The notes below the pieces were generated by a model. It was not told the DNA's origin and did no database searches. It was given only the letters and a program-made list of their open reading frames with translations. A stretch of DNA of 64,000 bases from Meconema thalassinum (Eukaryota > Arthropoda > Insecta > Orthoptera > Tettigoniidae), in assembly GCA_946902985.2 (NCBI GenBank), contig OX336392.1, forward strand, positions 462,546,693-462,610,692, written 5' to 3'. This document shows positions 43,675 through 56,040 of the stretch, one piece after another. A program made the position numbers and the translations under genes. Positions within the stretch are counted from its first letter, which is position 1; every line of letters starts with the position of its first letter.

Positions 43675-43940
43675 TCTGGTATGGACATGTGAAAAGAATG
43701 AGAGAAGAGACAATACCATGGAAAATATTGGAAATGGAGTGGAAGAAAAAAAGACCTAGAGGAAGACCAAGGGTTAGGTGGATAAAGGAGGTGAAGAAAG
43801 GTGTCGAGAGAAAAGGAGTTGTTAATTGGACAACAGTGACAGACGAGAAGTGGTGGATGGACAGAAAACGATGGAGAGGCTTGTGCTCCAAACAGACCCA
43901 ACCTGCGGTTGGAAACTGCTCTAATTAATGATTAAATGTC
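43675..43940 (+). pseudogene. LINE 3' fragment next to a TRMT2A splice donor
   Basis: The fragment reads WYGHVKRMREETIPWKILEM, RGRPRVRWIKEVKKG, WWMDRKRWRGLCSKQ and PAVGNCSN-stop. It is almost the same tail as in the 58.6-59.8 kb LINE. Only the last ~85 codons remain. Confidence 0.85.
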
Positions 43941-43954
43941 TCAACACCACTTAC

Positions 43955-44147
43955 TTAAACCAGTTCTAGGAGGATCCAAGATAGGCACAATATTTTTGCC
44001 AGTCATTTTTCCATCCAATGTTGGTAGAATGTCTTCCACACGTCCAGCAAGGAACTCGCAGTTTGTAATTTCATTCTTCTTAGCATTAAATACAGCATCT
44101 TCAACATTTTGAGACAAATACTCAATTCCAAACACTTGCCCACATTT
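43955..44147 (-). CDS. TRMT2A: TRMT2A-family homologue, exon with SAM-binding Glu and DPPR motif
   Basis: The acceptor is CTTTTCAG, the donor GTAAGT; 193 bases, phase 0 in and phase 1 out. It encodes KCGQVFGIEYLSQNVEDAVF (strand with the acidic residue that holds the SAM ribose) and later ILDPPRTGL, the motif with the Asp that contacts the uracil ring region in the TrmA/RlmD fold. Both motifs are intact. The donor lies only about 15-25 bases from the 3' end of an antisense LINE fragment (43675-43940). Confidence 0.9.
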
Positions 44148-44345
44148 CTGAAAAGTTAGAAATTACAAGTTATAACGCGAGGAGTTTCAGTAGGTTAATT
44201 TTACAAAAACATGCAGTACATATACACATTTTTCAACAACAAATGCACCCAGTTTTAACGCACATAAGAAGAAAAGAAAAAAAAAGAAAGAGAGAGAGAG
44301 AGAAAAAAGAGAGAAGTGACCAATAGGGATGGAGCCATCTGCATT

Positions 44346-44895
44346 TGATATTTTCCCGACACAAGACATACGATGAAAGGTCACTGAAAGCATATCCAAT
44401 GAATGTAATATTACCGGTATATCAACCTTTTGAAACTGTATCCTACTGTGATGGCCGGTGGAATGCATATGAGGCCACAAACTCGCTAGTTATGCAGTGT
44501 GCAAGCCGCTCGTTACCAATATGACATTATTTTTGGGTGTGTGAAGAGAGTAATGATATTTCTGAAAATGGCAGGTGGTTTTATGGTATAGAAAACCCTG
44601 AAACCATTTTTCAGTGTTGCCTTATACATACAATGAAAGGACGCTGAAAGCATATCCAAGAAACATAATTATTATCGAAGTGTTAACTCAAAATTATACA
44701 AATTTCACTTTAAAAAAATTAAATGAAAAAAATCTCAAGTACTGACAGAACAATTTTAAATAAAATGTGTATAATTTACTTTAAGATAATACAGATCTAG
44801 AATTTCAACATGGTTCAATGTATATACGCTGCCCAACAAAGGTTTGGAATATACTGAATATACCGTATTTACTCGGCTACAGGACCCCTTCGCCT
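44346..44895. repeat. Short diverged direct repeat and a lone MITE terminus
   Basis: ATGAAAGGTCACTGAAAGCATATCC near 44374 recurs at 44632 with small changes. ACCGTATTTACTCGGCTACA near 44864 is the left terminus of the 47105-48109 MITE family and breaks off where the LINE tail starts at about 44897. Confidence 0.6.
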
Positions 44896-44896
44896 A

Positions 44897-45375
44897 TAGT
44901 CATCATCATCTTGCACAGTTTCCAGCCACTGGCCGGGTCTGTTTGGAACACAAGCCTCTCCAACGTCTTCTGTCTTCCCACCATCTCTCAGCCTCCACCC
45001 TTGTCCAGTCTTCTCCTCTCTTCTTCACGCTTTCTTCCACCCCCTTCAGACACCTGTCTTCCTCTCGGTCTCTTTCCTTCCCACTTCGTCTCGTGTACTC
45101 TCCTGGGTATCCTCTTCTCCTCCATTCGTTGTACATGTCCTTACCATCTAAGTCTAGATTTCTCTATACCATCCTGTAATGGTTCCTCCTATTAATTCTC
45201 TGGTCCTCCCATTTCTTATTCTGTCCAACTCTGTCCAATACTGATTCTCAAGAACCTCATCTCACTGGCCTGTATTTTGCTCTTCTCCCTTCCTTCATAA
45301 TCCAGGTCTCCGAGGCATACGTCAGGATATATGATCTTTTTGCTGTTCTGAGGGACATCCTTGCTCCATAACATG
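44897..45375 (-). pseudogene. LINE 3' fragment
   Basis: On minus: eroded RT C-terminus, RIPRRVHETKWEGKRPRGRP in pieces, then LKGVEESVKKRGEDWTRV, RWWEDRRRWRGLCSKQTRP and VAGNCAR, with a GATGAT tail. This is the same family as at 39.35 kb. Confidence 0.8.
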
Positions 45376-45785
45376 CTTATAGGCATAATCTGGCGTGATC
45401 ATGTCAGCAAAAAGTAATCTCATCTTGGCCTGCGGCCTATGACTCTGAGGCGAGCGGCCGGCGCACATTCCGCGAGCTTATAGGCCTCATCTGGCGTGAT
45501 CTTGTCAGCAGAAAGTAATCTCATCTTTATGACTGCGGGCTATGAACTGTGACACGAACGACCAGCGCACATTCCGCGAGCTTATAGGCCTAATTAGGCG
45601 TGATTCTGTCAGGAGAAAGTAATATCGTCTTTATGCCTGCGGGCTATGAACCACGACGAGAATGGCCGGCTTCTTCAGCACATTCCACGAGCGTTGACCT
45701 GTCGTGACCTTGTTAGAAGAAAGAAGCCTGTCTCTGAGGGCTATGACTCACGCTACGCGAATGACTGGCCCGTGCAGCAAATAAT
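45375..45785. repeat. Minisatellite, four ~100-110-bp units
   Basis: Units start with GCTTATAGGC(C/A)TCATCTGG near 45375, 45476, 45580 and a diverged one at 45691. Each contains CGTGAT, TGTCAG(C/G)A(G/A)AAAGTAAT, GCGGGCTATGA and CACATTCCGCGAG. It lies between a LINE fragment and a hAT remnant. Confidence 0.8.
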
Positions 45786-45789
45786 GATA

Positions 45790-46327
45790 CAGTAGGCCTA
45801 TAGTCTTTGAACTTAATTTTAAAATATTAATAATTTTTGAATCAGTGTCATGTGCCATTTTATGAACAATGGCGGATGTTTTTGTCCTCCCACAGGCATA
45901 TTTCTTCGCAATTTCCGAATCCGGGAACATTTTACTAAACAATTGTCCCATGTGATCGGAGCATGATAAAGAGAGGTTATGTTCTACGATGAACGCCGTG
46001 AACAAACATTCTGCTCGAATGGCAGCATTGTCTTAATTCCCGTGAACAAAAAACGTACCTAATTTTTTTGTTCTTCTGTAAACAACTAGCACTGTCCTTG
46101 TGTTTTAGAGTGTGGCTGTGAGTTACAATGTCAGTCTTTTCACCATGAGAAATATTTATATCGCAACGACACACAGAACAAAGAGCAAAATGGTTTCCTC
46201 TACTAGATTGTACAATGAATGGAAATTCAGTTTTATAGCTTTCTTTCAACACTTGGAGAGATAACGTTTCCGAGGTTTTGTCGCCATAACATGACGAGAG
46301 AAACTTAAAATACACGACACGAAACAA
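45790..46327 (-). pseudogene. hAT-type transposase, N-terminal zinc-finger part
   Basis: On minus: SYKTEFPFIVQSSRGNHFAL, then CSVCRCDINISHGEKTDIVT, then HSHTLKHKDSASCL, a BED-like Cys2-His2 DNA-binding finger. After one frame change come LFTAFIVEHNLSLSCSDHMG, QLFSKMFPDSEIAKKY, then KTSAIVHKMAHDTDSKIIN. This head-to-catalytic linker is characteristic of a hAT-related family that is common in insects. The catalytic core is absent; the sequence runs out at the minisatellite. Confidence 0.7.
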
Positions 46328-46431
46328 TCATCGACACAACTCGTTGAAATAATTATCTACCGGTACCGACGCACTAAATGTGACGCTAGCTGAGTATAAA
46401 CACGTGGCGTCAAACGGATCAAGTCACAATC

Positions 46432-46810
46432 GCCGCGCGTAGCATACAGGTTTCAATCCCATACTTCACAGTCACCTGGCCAGCCTCGACTAATCAGTGC
46501 AGGCTAGATACCTGTCTGTCCGTAAAATACCACCAATCAGCTGACTCACCATTCCGAGATCGCAGGCAGCTATGGAGCTCACTGCCAAGCGAGAAACTTA
46601 CACAAAAAACCATGGTTATGCAAATCACAAAAGCAATTACGACTTACGAGAGAATCTACTTGAGAATGGAAATTATTTGTATTTCCTTTTTCTTTTACAA
46701 TATATCACTGGGGTCCGAAATTCGGAAGAAATAATAGTAATTAAGAAGATCGGAAGACTAGGTGAATATTAGGAAAGTTTCCGAATAAATCGGAAGGGTT
46801 GGCAGGTATG
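46432..46810. repeat. Dispersed repeat, copy 1 (copy 2 at 48822-49195)
   Basis: Both copies share GCATAGCATACA-type starts, TGGCCAGCCT, GAATGCTAATTATTTGTA-like words, ATATCACTG, ATTCGGAAGAAATAATAG and GGAAGGGTTGGC. The start has a box B-like word (GGTTTCAATCCCA), so it may be an old SINE. The copies lie on either side of the MITE at 47105-48109. Confidence 0.6.
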
Positions 46811-47104
46811 CACAACCAACTGAAACTACGAAATGATTTCTCCAAAAACATTGTTTTATTGGTGATAATCAGAGGACATGCGGCACTAACAGCAGCCATT
46901 TTCAAATAGATTTCTACCGTAACCGATTGTTTTCAGGACAATAATAGATGTTCGTACGTATCCATTATTACTCGTAAATATCGATTTAGCCGATATTTCA
47001 TTGCAAGGAACTCACAAATTTCAAAGTATGGCACGAAAATGGAATAAGACATAATTATTCAATATTTTTAGTTAAATTGAGCACTTTTCGCATTTATGAG
47101 AATA

Positions 47105-48109
47105 CCGTATTTACTCAGCTGTAGGACCCCCTTTTATTCTATTTTTTTGTTCGAAATTGAGGGGGGGGGGCGCGGTACTATAGACACGAACTTCTCAAAA
47201 ATCCATTATTTTGGGGAAGGGAGAGAGTAAATATAAGCTATTTTATTTTGTTGCTACATAGTACGATATATATTCAATCAAAACAAACAAAGTTTACATC
47301 TTTAATCAGCCCATTATGAGACTGCCATAACCTCATTTATCCACCACTATTCCCGGATACCCCCAATGAATTTCACTACTATCCCTAGCTAAGCAAAATT
47401 CTTAGTAGCAAAGAAATAGAATAGAATGGACTAAGTATCAGACATGGAAAGGCAAACTTCATTTTGATTTGAACATAGGGAGGGAGAATGCATCAATTAG
47501 TTTATAAGTGATGATCCTGAACGATCACATATTATTAACATTTGTCAACACAACCGAGTACGTATTATTCACATATTTCACATTAATATACCATGAGCGT
47601 GTCACACAAATGCCAACGGTTCTTGCAGCAAATAAAATGAGTTTAAAATAAAACTGAGAAGAAAGCTGCCTTCAAACACCACTTCGTAAGTCAATACAGA
47701 GAATAACAAAAGAATGCAGGCAAGATATGAATCCATAACTTTCATTGGCTGATTTCAAAACTTGGCGCTTCTACTCGGCAAATAACGTGGCATCTTTTAT
47801 TGGATATCTATTGGGTACACAATTCGATATCCTGCCAAATTGGGTACATGTACGCAAAATGGTGGTCGTATCTTCTGAATAACAAAAATAATAATGTAAC
47901 ACGAAAAATATTTTTGACATAACAGAGCATGAATTTCAGTTATAATAATAAAAAAAAAATCTTAAATTTCCAAGAATGTTGTATTTTGACTCAATAATTG
48001 AAAAGAGAGGTACGATAAGCGATTTACAAGAATTTAGTATTTTGGCTCACGAAAAATAAGGGTGGGGCTGTACTAAAAGCGAGGGGGTCCTATAGCCGAG
48101 TAACTACAG
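47105..48109. mobile_element. TA-flanked MITE (1,005 bp), source family of the 31-32 kb inverted pair
   Basis: The left terminus CCGTATTTACTCAGCTGTAG pairs with, reversed, CTGTAGTTACTCGGCTATAG; both are followed by GACCCCCT and flanked by TA (47103-47104 and 48110-48111). The interior matches both arms at 30990-32295. No transposase frame is present. A G9 run lies near 47161. Confidence 0.8.
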
Positions 48110-48111
48110 TA

Positions 48112-48821
48112 GTTCGCAAAACAAGAAAGTGTTATGGCAACGTGGACCCTAGGAATGGTATACTATCTTCACAATGTGTGCAATGGCATTGAGAGTTTAG
48201 CAGTGATTATTTTGAATCGTAAGAGCAGCATGTACAGTTAGAAGTTCGCAAATCACTTGTGATAACGAAAATGCCCAAAAATGCTGGGCACTTCCTTGAA
48301 CTCTCTAGGTAGTGTCAAACCATTCGGGAGTACCTGTCTCCAATATGAACACAGCTTTTACAGGTAGCTTACAACATTTGGATCTAGCTGATAAGGTAAC
48401 CAGGTACTCCCAACCTGAGACTCCTCAATATACTGTAATTTCTCTTGTGACACTTATAATAATCCTTTACAAGGTCTCTTAAAATTTTCCCCAATTAAAT
48501 TCTACCAGCATCCTCAAGGTAAATATTGTCAGTTGTACATCTGCTAGCCCTAAATCCATGCTGCTCTTCTAAAATTAAGTACAGTTCACACTCTGGCACC
48601 GCTGATATTTTCCATAATCTTTAGACCATTTCGTCCTGTTCCCTTTCTTGAAAATAGGAACCATCATCCCTTTTGTCCAATGTTTTGACTCTGGATTATA
48701 TTTCCATATGGCGGTGAGGACTCAACTGTTTAGGGGTTCATTGAACTCAGTCTAGAATTAAATGCACTGAACTTAACGCCAGCACATACACACATGGAGT
48801 TGCATGAAGCCAGTCATAATC
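48112..48821. other. Intron sequence, no feature recognised
   Basis: Unremarkable intron sequence; 48300-48750 resembles antisense LINE debris only faintly. Confidence 0.25.
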
Positions 48822-49195
48822 ACCGGGCATAGCATACAAGGTTTCAGTCTCGTTCAGCATAGCCACATGGCCAGCCTGGATGAATCAGGGTTGGTGTGAC
48901 ACCATTTTGTGCGTTAACACAACGAATTGGCATCTGGTACGCTGATCAGTTGTTCCAAGCAAGATCCCAGCTGTAGATCCGATTTCCAAGACAGAAATTA
49001 AATCCAGATTTGCAAATCACAGAACCAATAGTTGCAATATTCTCCTTGAGAATGCTAATTATTTGTAGTGCCTTTCTTTCCCCAATATATCACTGCCGCG
49101 GGGGGGGGGGGATTCGGAAGAAATAATAGAAATTAAGAAAATCGGAAGACTACGTGAATTTCCGAACAAATCGAAAGGGTTGGCTGGTATGTGTA
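48822..49195. repeat. Dispersed repeat, copy 2 (copy 1 at 46432-46810)
   Basis: See copy 1. This copy has an extra block (48900-48960) and a G-run near 49096. Confidence 0.6.
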
Positions 49196-49314
49196 AATAA
49201 GTTTTACAAAAAATCTTTCCGCAAGAAAAGGACTTTATATACTACCCATTCCAAGAAAAGCTTTGCAATTAGGGCAAAGAAACTAATAAACATGGCCTTC
49301 TTAAAAGTTGTTGC

Positions 49315-51430
49315 TTTGAGTCTTCAGTTTTTTGACTGGCTTGATGCAGCTGTCCACGCTCCCTGTCCTGAGCTAATCATTTCATCTCTACATAGCTACC
49401 ACACCCTACATCCGAGGCAATCAGTTTAACATATTCTAACCTTGGTCTACCCCTACAGATCTTGTCCTCGACCCTTCCTTCCACAACTAAACTTGCTATT
49501 CCTGGTTGTCTTAGTATGTCGCCTACTAACCTATCTCTTCTCTTCATTAGCAGTCACCAGAAACATCTCTCCTCTCCCACTAGTCTTAATTCCTCTTCGT
49601 TTGTAACCCTATTTACCCATCTGATCATCATTCTCCTGTAACACCACATTTCAAATGCTTCAATTCTCCTCTTTTCTGCTGCACCAATAGTCCAAGTTTC
49701 ACTTCCATAGAGCGCCACACTCCAGACAAAGGCTTTCAAAAATGACTTCCTAATACTTAAATCTAATATTCGAGGTCAACAGATTCCTTTTTTGTAGAAA
49801 TGCTTTCCTTGCCTGAGCCAACCTACTTTTTATATCCTCTTTGCTTCATCCATCACTGGTTGCTTCCTAAGTAACAGAAGTCTCCTACTTCCTTCAGCTT
49901 TTCACCTGCCAATTTGATGTCCATAGAGGTTTCTGATTTATTTCGGCTGCATTCCAGTATTTTTATTTCACTCTATTAATTTTCATCGAGTCCATACCAT
50001 TCAAAAACTCATTCAAATCCTCAGGCCTGGCGGCCAAGATGACTATGTCATCGGCAAATTTCAGAGTTGAAATTATTTTTCCTTGAATCTTCACTCACAC
50101 TTTAAATTTTTCTCCAATTTCCTTCATTGCTTGTTCAATGTAAAGATTGAAAAGTATGGGTGATAAGTTGCAGCCTTGCCTTACACTTTTCTGAATACCA
50201 GCTTCTCTCTCATGTCCTTCAGCTCGAATGACTGCTGTCTGGTTTCTGTATGGATTGTAGATCACTCTCCTATCCCAGTACTTTATTCAGATCGTTTTCA
50301 AAATGCCAAACAATTTAGTCCAATCAACGTTATCAAAAGCCTTTTCTATGTCTACAAATGCCATGAACGTTCTCTTGTCTTTCCTTATTCTACCTTCCAA
50401 AATCAGCCTGAGACTTAGTACAGCTTCCCTTGTTCCTACATTTCTCCTGAATCCAAACTGGTCTTCACCCAACTTTGTTTCTATCTGGCTTTCCATCATC
50501 TTGTAAATTATTCGAGACAGGATCTTTGAAGCTGATTGTACGGTAATCTTCACATCTGTCAGCTCCCACTTTCTTTGGTATAAGGATGATAACATTCTTC
50601 TTGAAATCAGGGGGTACCTCACCTGTCTCATAAATCCTACACACCAAGTGAAATAACCTGATCAGACCATCTCCTGTGCAGCGTAGCAACTCAATCGGTA
50701 TATTATCTATGCCTGGTGCTTTGTTCCTGCTTAAGTCCTCCAATGCTCTGTCAAATTCTGATCTCAATATTAAATCTCCTTTTGCATCCTCAGCAATTTC
50801 CTCCTTCCTTTCCATTACATGATTCTCAATCTCCTTTCCCTTATACAAACTCTCCATGTAAGCTTTCTCTCAACCTTTTCTTCCCTATCTGTTAGAGGCT
50901 TTCCATTTGTGTCCCTAATATTACAGCACTTAGTCTTCCTTTCCCCAAAAGTATTCTTAATCCTTCGATAAGCTGTGTCTACTTTTCCTAATTTCAGACA
51001 ATTTTCTATACCTGCACATTTCTCTTCCAACCATTCTTCTTTCGTTTCCTTGCAATTCTTGTTAACCTAATTTCTCAGACGTCTGTATTCTGCTTTCCCC
51101 TTTTCATCTCTTACATTCTTGTGTTTCCGCCTTTCATCCATCAATTCTAGTATATCCTGAGTGATCCACGGTTTTCTACCTATTCTTTCTTTCCTACCTA
51201 TGTTTTCTTCTGCGGATTTTGTTATTTCAATCTTCAAAAGTGTCCATTCGTCTGCAATTGAAGTTTGTTTAGGGTTTTTCATTAGTCCTTCCTTTATACT
51301 CTTCTTGAATCTTTCGTTTACATCCTTGACATTCAGTCTGTCTATTGCCCACCTTTTTGGCTTTTGACATTTCTTCAACTTTAATCTGCATTTCATTACA
51401 ACCAGATTGTGGTCAGAGTTTGTCAGCACA
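49315..51430 (-). pseudogene. LINE reverse transcriptase remnant (second family), 2.1 kb
   Basis: On minus, in order: endonuclease C-terminus LTNSDHNLVVMKCRLKLKK (SDH motif), linker KPWITQDILELMDERRKHKN, then RT LEDLSRNKAPGIDNIPIELL, FKKNVIILIPKK, EDQFGFRRNVGTREAVLSL, TFMAFVDIEKAFDNVDW (motif A), RQGCNLSPILFNLYIEQAM (motif B), ISTLKFADDIVILA (motif C) and GSETWTIGAAEKRRIEAFEM. The 3' UTR ends near 49315 (GCATCAAGCCAGTCAAAAAA on minus). Many stops and shifts are present. It is 5'-truncated in the endonuclease. It sits in a TRMT2A intron in the same direction as the gene, starting about 220 bases downstream of an exon. Confidence 0.85.
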
Positions 51431-51649
51431 AGGATATGTTTTACAATCCAAAATCTTAAAAAGTAAACACTACAAAAACACAGAAGAAATAATGCTTGAA
51501 TATTTAGACATGACTGTCGTATTTAATGAGCAAAATGTGATTTAAAACAAATAAATGACAAATAGCTATAAAATTCAATATTAACAACGGAGGGTATAAC
51601 AATTTTTTTTAAAGTTCGTAAGCCGCCAAATTGGTATTAATGTCCTTAC

Positions 51650-51881
51650 CTTTGCAATGCACAGTGCAATGCCACCTGTACCACAGCACAGATCTAACAC
51701 TGTTGTATCCTCATTTGGTTCCACTAATTCAATAATTGCTGAGTATAGAACTTCTGCTCCCTTAGTGTTCACTTGGAAATAGGACGACGGAGATAAGTGG
51801 AATGTCAGGTCCAGCATAACTTCTTCCAGATGTGTCTTGCCATGCAGATGTTCCATCTCTGGCAGTGGTTGACCAGCTTGT
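51650..51881 (-). CDS. TRMT2A: TRMT2A-family homologue, exon with FQVNT and SAM motif I
   Basis: Acceptor GTCTGGCAG, donor GTAAGG; 232 bases. The phase joins GAA-AA|A-CAA to the previous exon and ends at AAG, phase 0. It encodes HLEEVMLDLTFHLSPSSYFQ and VNTKGAEVLYS, the segment that positions the target base. TTVLDLCCGTGGIALCIAK, the glycine-rich SAM-binding motif I, follows. All family residues I can check are present. Confidence 0.9.
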
Positions 51882-52194
51882 CTGCCAGACATTGTACAAT
51901 ATTATTATCCAGCATGGAGAAGAAGACTAATATTCATCAAACAACATGAAGAACAAGATGAATGGTAATAGCAACAGCATGAAAACACTGTAAAGTAGCC
52001 ACAGATTGTCAGAGTAACAAACCTAATTTTCGCCTTTTGTTTACATATACATAAACTAAATAAATGAATGTGCCAAATAAGAAGTCAGGTGCCTCTTACT
52101 TTGTCATACAAGGTTGGTGAGTTAAATTGGATTCTTAACATCTTTAAAATAGTCTTCCTTTGTCGGGGTAGTTCCTAAGTGCAATCTTACCAAC

Positions 52195-52470
52195 GTCAAC
52201 CTAATAGAGAATGACTTATTTTAAGGGACCTAACATCAAGGTTATCGGCCCTAATGAAATGATATTAAATGACATGCTGAGATAAAAACAGATCCCCGCC
52301 TGGAATGAAAACGAAAATGGTGTGTAAAACAGACAGCGAGTCTTAACAAGAATGCCTAATTAGGGTAAAAGAAATAGGGGGTGAAAAACAATAAAACAAA
52401 CAAAAAAAAACCCAGGCTAATCATAACCTAAAGGACGAACTATATCAAAACTTAAAACAGAGATTCACTC
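52195..52470 (+). repeat. SINE-like repeat
   Basis: TTTAAGGGACCTAACATCAA then GGTTATCGGCCCTAATGAAA is a sequence style I associate with dispersed insect repeats. It ends in an A-rich tract near 52410. Boundaries are uncertain. Confidence 0.4.
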
Positions 52471-53563
52471 TTCCTAATAAACCGGATGATGTCTACTGAC
52501 AATCCGCCATTATGCAAAATAAGGTAGAGGGTCCAGGGCAGTTAAATGTTCTTCGCCGATTGGGTAGGTACTGAGCCCGTATCCGCTCATGTATTCAATA
52601 TTTCATTGAGAGCATACTCACTCCACAGGCTCAGTTTGATAGAACGCACTCCGAAGCACGCTATTCTGACTTCGGAGAGGACAGCTTATTTTCTTCCTGG
52701 AGATATTTTACATACAATTTTGATACCACATATCTCAGGAACATGCCACATATAATTCTGTATAATTTAAATATTATTTTGGGTTAAGGTATTTACAGCG
52801 CAGACACGCGGGGATGGATGTAATTAGTCGCTCAACAGCTTAACAACTTCCTTGGAATTAGGAAGCAGTTCCTGGCTGCATCACACCGTCTTGACAGTCC
52901 GCTGTGACTGCACGTGTTGTGTCCATAGTCCATCAGATTGACGAAGGCCACGTTTTGGCGTAAGTGGGAAGAAATTATCTACAGCCATCGTGCTGAGTGC
53001 ATCACATTATTACAACGAACAGTATTTATTTTGGCCGTGTCAGGCCGGTGAAACGATATTCTGCAAAGCAAAAGTTATTTCGAGTGAAGTTAATATTTTT
53101 TCACTGTACCATGAGGACCGTCAACACGTCTGAAGTCAAGACGAAATATTCAGGCTACTGTAAATTATAACAGCCTAGTGAATGCCACTAACGAAACGAT
53201 CATGGCAATGTTACGTATTACATGTGTTCATTTGGGATTACTAAGATCTTCAGTGATATTTGACAGTGTAGATTCTGTGAGAGATACCACGAGTATCGTA
53301 AATCCTGTGGCAGGAAACCAGAGCCATTTTTATAATCACCTGCAATAGTGTAAAGCCAGTGAGAGCATTTTGTTCTACATAAAACAATTGTAGAATCTGT
53401 GAAATTTATTGCCACCATGCAGTGTGAAACGTACCACGTGATAAATGTATTCTACCGTCTACGTGTGAACGTCCAGATGGAGTAACTCCTTTATGATGAG
53501 GGGAGATCCGAGGAAATAACCCAGCCATTACGGGAATGTTTGACAGTACCCTGAGGAACAAAT
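52471..53563. other. No recognised gene
   Basis: Intron sequence with short open frames only. Confidence 0.3.
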
Positions 53564-53639
53564 CGCTGGCTTAGTGCCAGAATAGCGTATCTTAATAGGA
53601 TTACCATTGTAGATACGCTATTTTGGTCCTAAGCCAGCG
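53564..53639. repeat. 29-bp palindrome with 18-base loop
   Basis: CGCTGGCTTAG...ATAGCGTATCT at 53564-53592 pairs with 53611-53639 at 26 of 29 positions. It could be a tiny MITE or a structured RNA. Confidence 0.7.
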
Positions 53640-54950
53640 AAACCGAGTACGGGATGAAGGAAGAAGAGGACAGATTAGGACCCTTGGTCTTACCTATAAA
53701 TATGCCAGGAGAAATGGAGGCATATTACCCCTTCCAACGTGAAGTTTGGAAGGTGAGCAACATGGAATAGTAACCGTGAGTCCTGTATCTTCATCATTGT
53801 ACAAGGTTTGTCCAGGCAGATGTAATTCGAAGTACTTTTAGCCGAAACTTTGATAGTAGACCACATTAGGCAGGATTAGAATAGGTCTTTCTTTCTTTGG
53901 CACTGGGACAATCTTTCGTTAGACACCCATACAGTGTTCTATACGGGGGTGCACATTTCACATATATATTTTCAGTGTATTATAGACCAGTCTGAAATTA
54001 TATCTTGTAAAGGACATCTTAAACCAGAAGAGGTAGACTTCTGAAACTTTGGGAACACACTATGCTATAGGCCCCTTCGTTGATTTTCAAATATGTTATT
54101 AGCTTATCGTTTTTCAGTCGACAGATACTGAAACATTTTTTGTACTCTTTAGTTGACATTTTTGCGAGTACTATTTACCACGATAAGTTCCCGGGAGGAA
54201 CGAACTCATGCCTAATAAGATTGGTGGGGACATGAGGTTAAATCTACAAGCGTATCATTTCAAAACAGCATCGCAGAGGATAGATGTTGTTAAATTTGTT
54301 TAAGATGTGCCGAGCAATGCACAAAAACACACGTGTTCAATGAATGGATGAGTGACATATCTGTCACGTCAGTGCAGTTAAGCTGCAGAAGTGTATAGTC
54401 TTTTATTTAATCTTCTTTGACATTTCTGCAACGCTACATTATTTGAAAGGGTAAAACACTAGACACTATTAGGAAAGTGATCTTCGATTTCAACGCAATC
54501 TGCAGAACACACCAGGACTTTATCATGTGCTTCTGTCAGATGAAATGTACAGTTTTTGTGATACAAATGAATGAAGCCAAGCCGTACTCAATGTTGTGTG
54601 CAGCGTATTTGACACACGAGATGCTAGCTGTAAGAACTTGTTCTTACCCAGAATTCAGTGGGAGACTACTTTTATTGACTTTTTATACTGCTAATTTACG
54701 TCACAATCATATGGGATGTGAAGGTCAATGTCATTAATTACATAACCAGGCTTTGGGGAAACAGTTATTCGAGATGTGAACATCTGATATTTGTTTACCA
54801 CTGTAAAAGTGAGGGAATATTCCCTAACACGAATTCCATTGATATTTGAGATGATGAAGGTGAATCATCTAGCGAGCTTTAATAAAGGTTTAATACACAT
54901 GTTAATTGACCCAGTTTTTGTATAATGTAAGGCTAGCTAATGTTATTGTT
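53640..54950. other. No recognised gene
   Basis: Intron sequence; one 86-codon frame near 54477 has no motif. Confidence 0.3.
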
Positions 54951-54990
54951 GTGTCTGTGAACACATTGTAGTGTCTGTGAACACATTGTA
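54951..54990. repeat. 20-bp tandem duplication
   Basis: GTGTCTGTGAACACATTGTA occurs twice back to back without mismatch. Confidence 0.9.
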
Positions 54991-56040
54991 GTAAGGAAGG
55001 ATTAATGTCCCCTTACGTTGTTGGTTTATTCCGGCGTCAATTTGAGCTGCGACCTAGACGACCGATGATATTTGCGTGCAAATGGTGGAAGATGCGCTAA
55101 CCAGTGTTATTGTTGCTTGAGCAGTTTCTTAGCTCAGAGCATTGTCTTGTTGACTTTTAGAAGTCACATTCTTCGAGTGAATCTCAGGTGAGATCACATG
55201 CAGCCGACGACTGGTGTCCTAAACTAAACCATCTAATACATTACATAAACCTCGATTAATCACATGCATAATTACCCTAAACCGACGGATTAATTAATTA
55301 AATAATTACAGCCCAGTAAATGTGTGACTATTTGCTTGTTGTTGACTTTGACACCGTGATTCTGCATCATTTCCAGTGGGAGATGACAATTTAAATGAGC
55401 TGACACTTTTTTTTTCGACGACAAGAATCTCCGGGACCAGTAGTTCGTAACTTATGGCCCACGTGAATTCAAAGCTTGTAAGTCGCAGTGATGATTGCGC
55501 ATTGGCAACCTAATTTACACGCATGAGATGACGACTGAGTACAAACAGTATCTCAGTTCGCGAAGGCAGGCTTGTGTCATGTGTTCATTGATTTCCTAGT
55601 GTATTCACCCAATTGTACCCTGTTAGTCAAAAGAGTGTTTTATGCAATGGTTTTTTTATAGTCTGTGGTCAACTATCATTAGCTTTTGTAATAAGTCTTT
55701 GGTTAAGACGCGTCTCGTTGTAATATTTTTAGTCACGTCTTGATTTAGACATATTAAATGTAAGAGTAAATGTGAACGTGGTACCATCCTAACCTAGGGA
55801 TTGGTTTTGCTTGATGTTAAATGTAACTTGTACCGAGTCATTTGCTTGTAACTTTGCTTCGCGTTAGTTTTCTCTCGTACCACGCGCCTAGCTTAGTTGT
55901 TGCTTTTGTTTTATGTAATTAGGACTTCACGAGGGTTACTGAACTTCACTTTAGGGATTGACTCATTATTGTAATTAGATCAGCGGATTAGCCGATTTTA
56001 ACCCTCAGAAGTAGTTTAGGGGCCTTTTTATGAATAAATC
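54991..56040. other. No recognised gene
   Basis: Intron sequence; T-rich, no conserved open frame. Confidence 0.3.
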
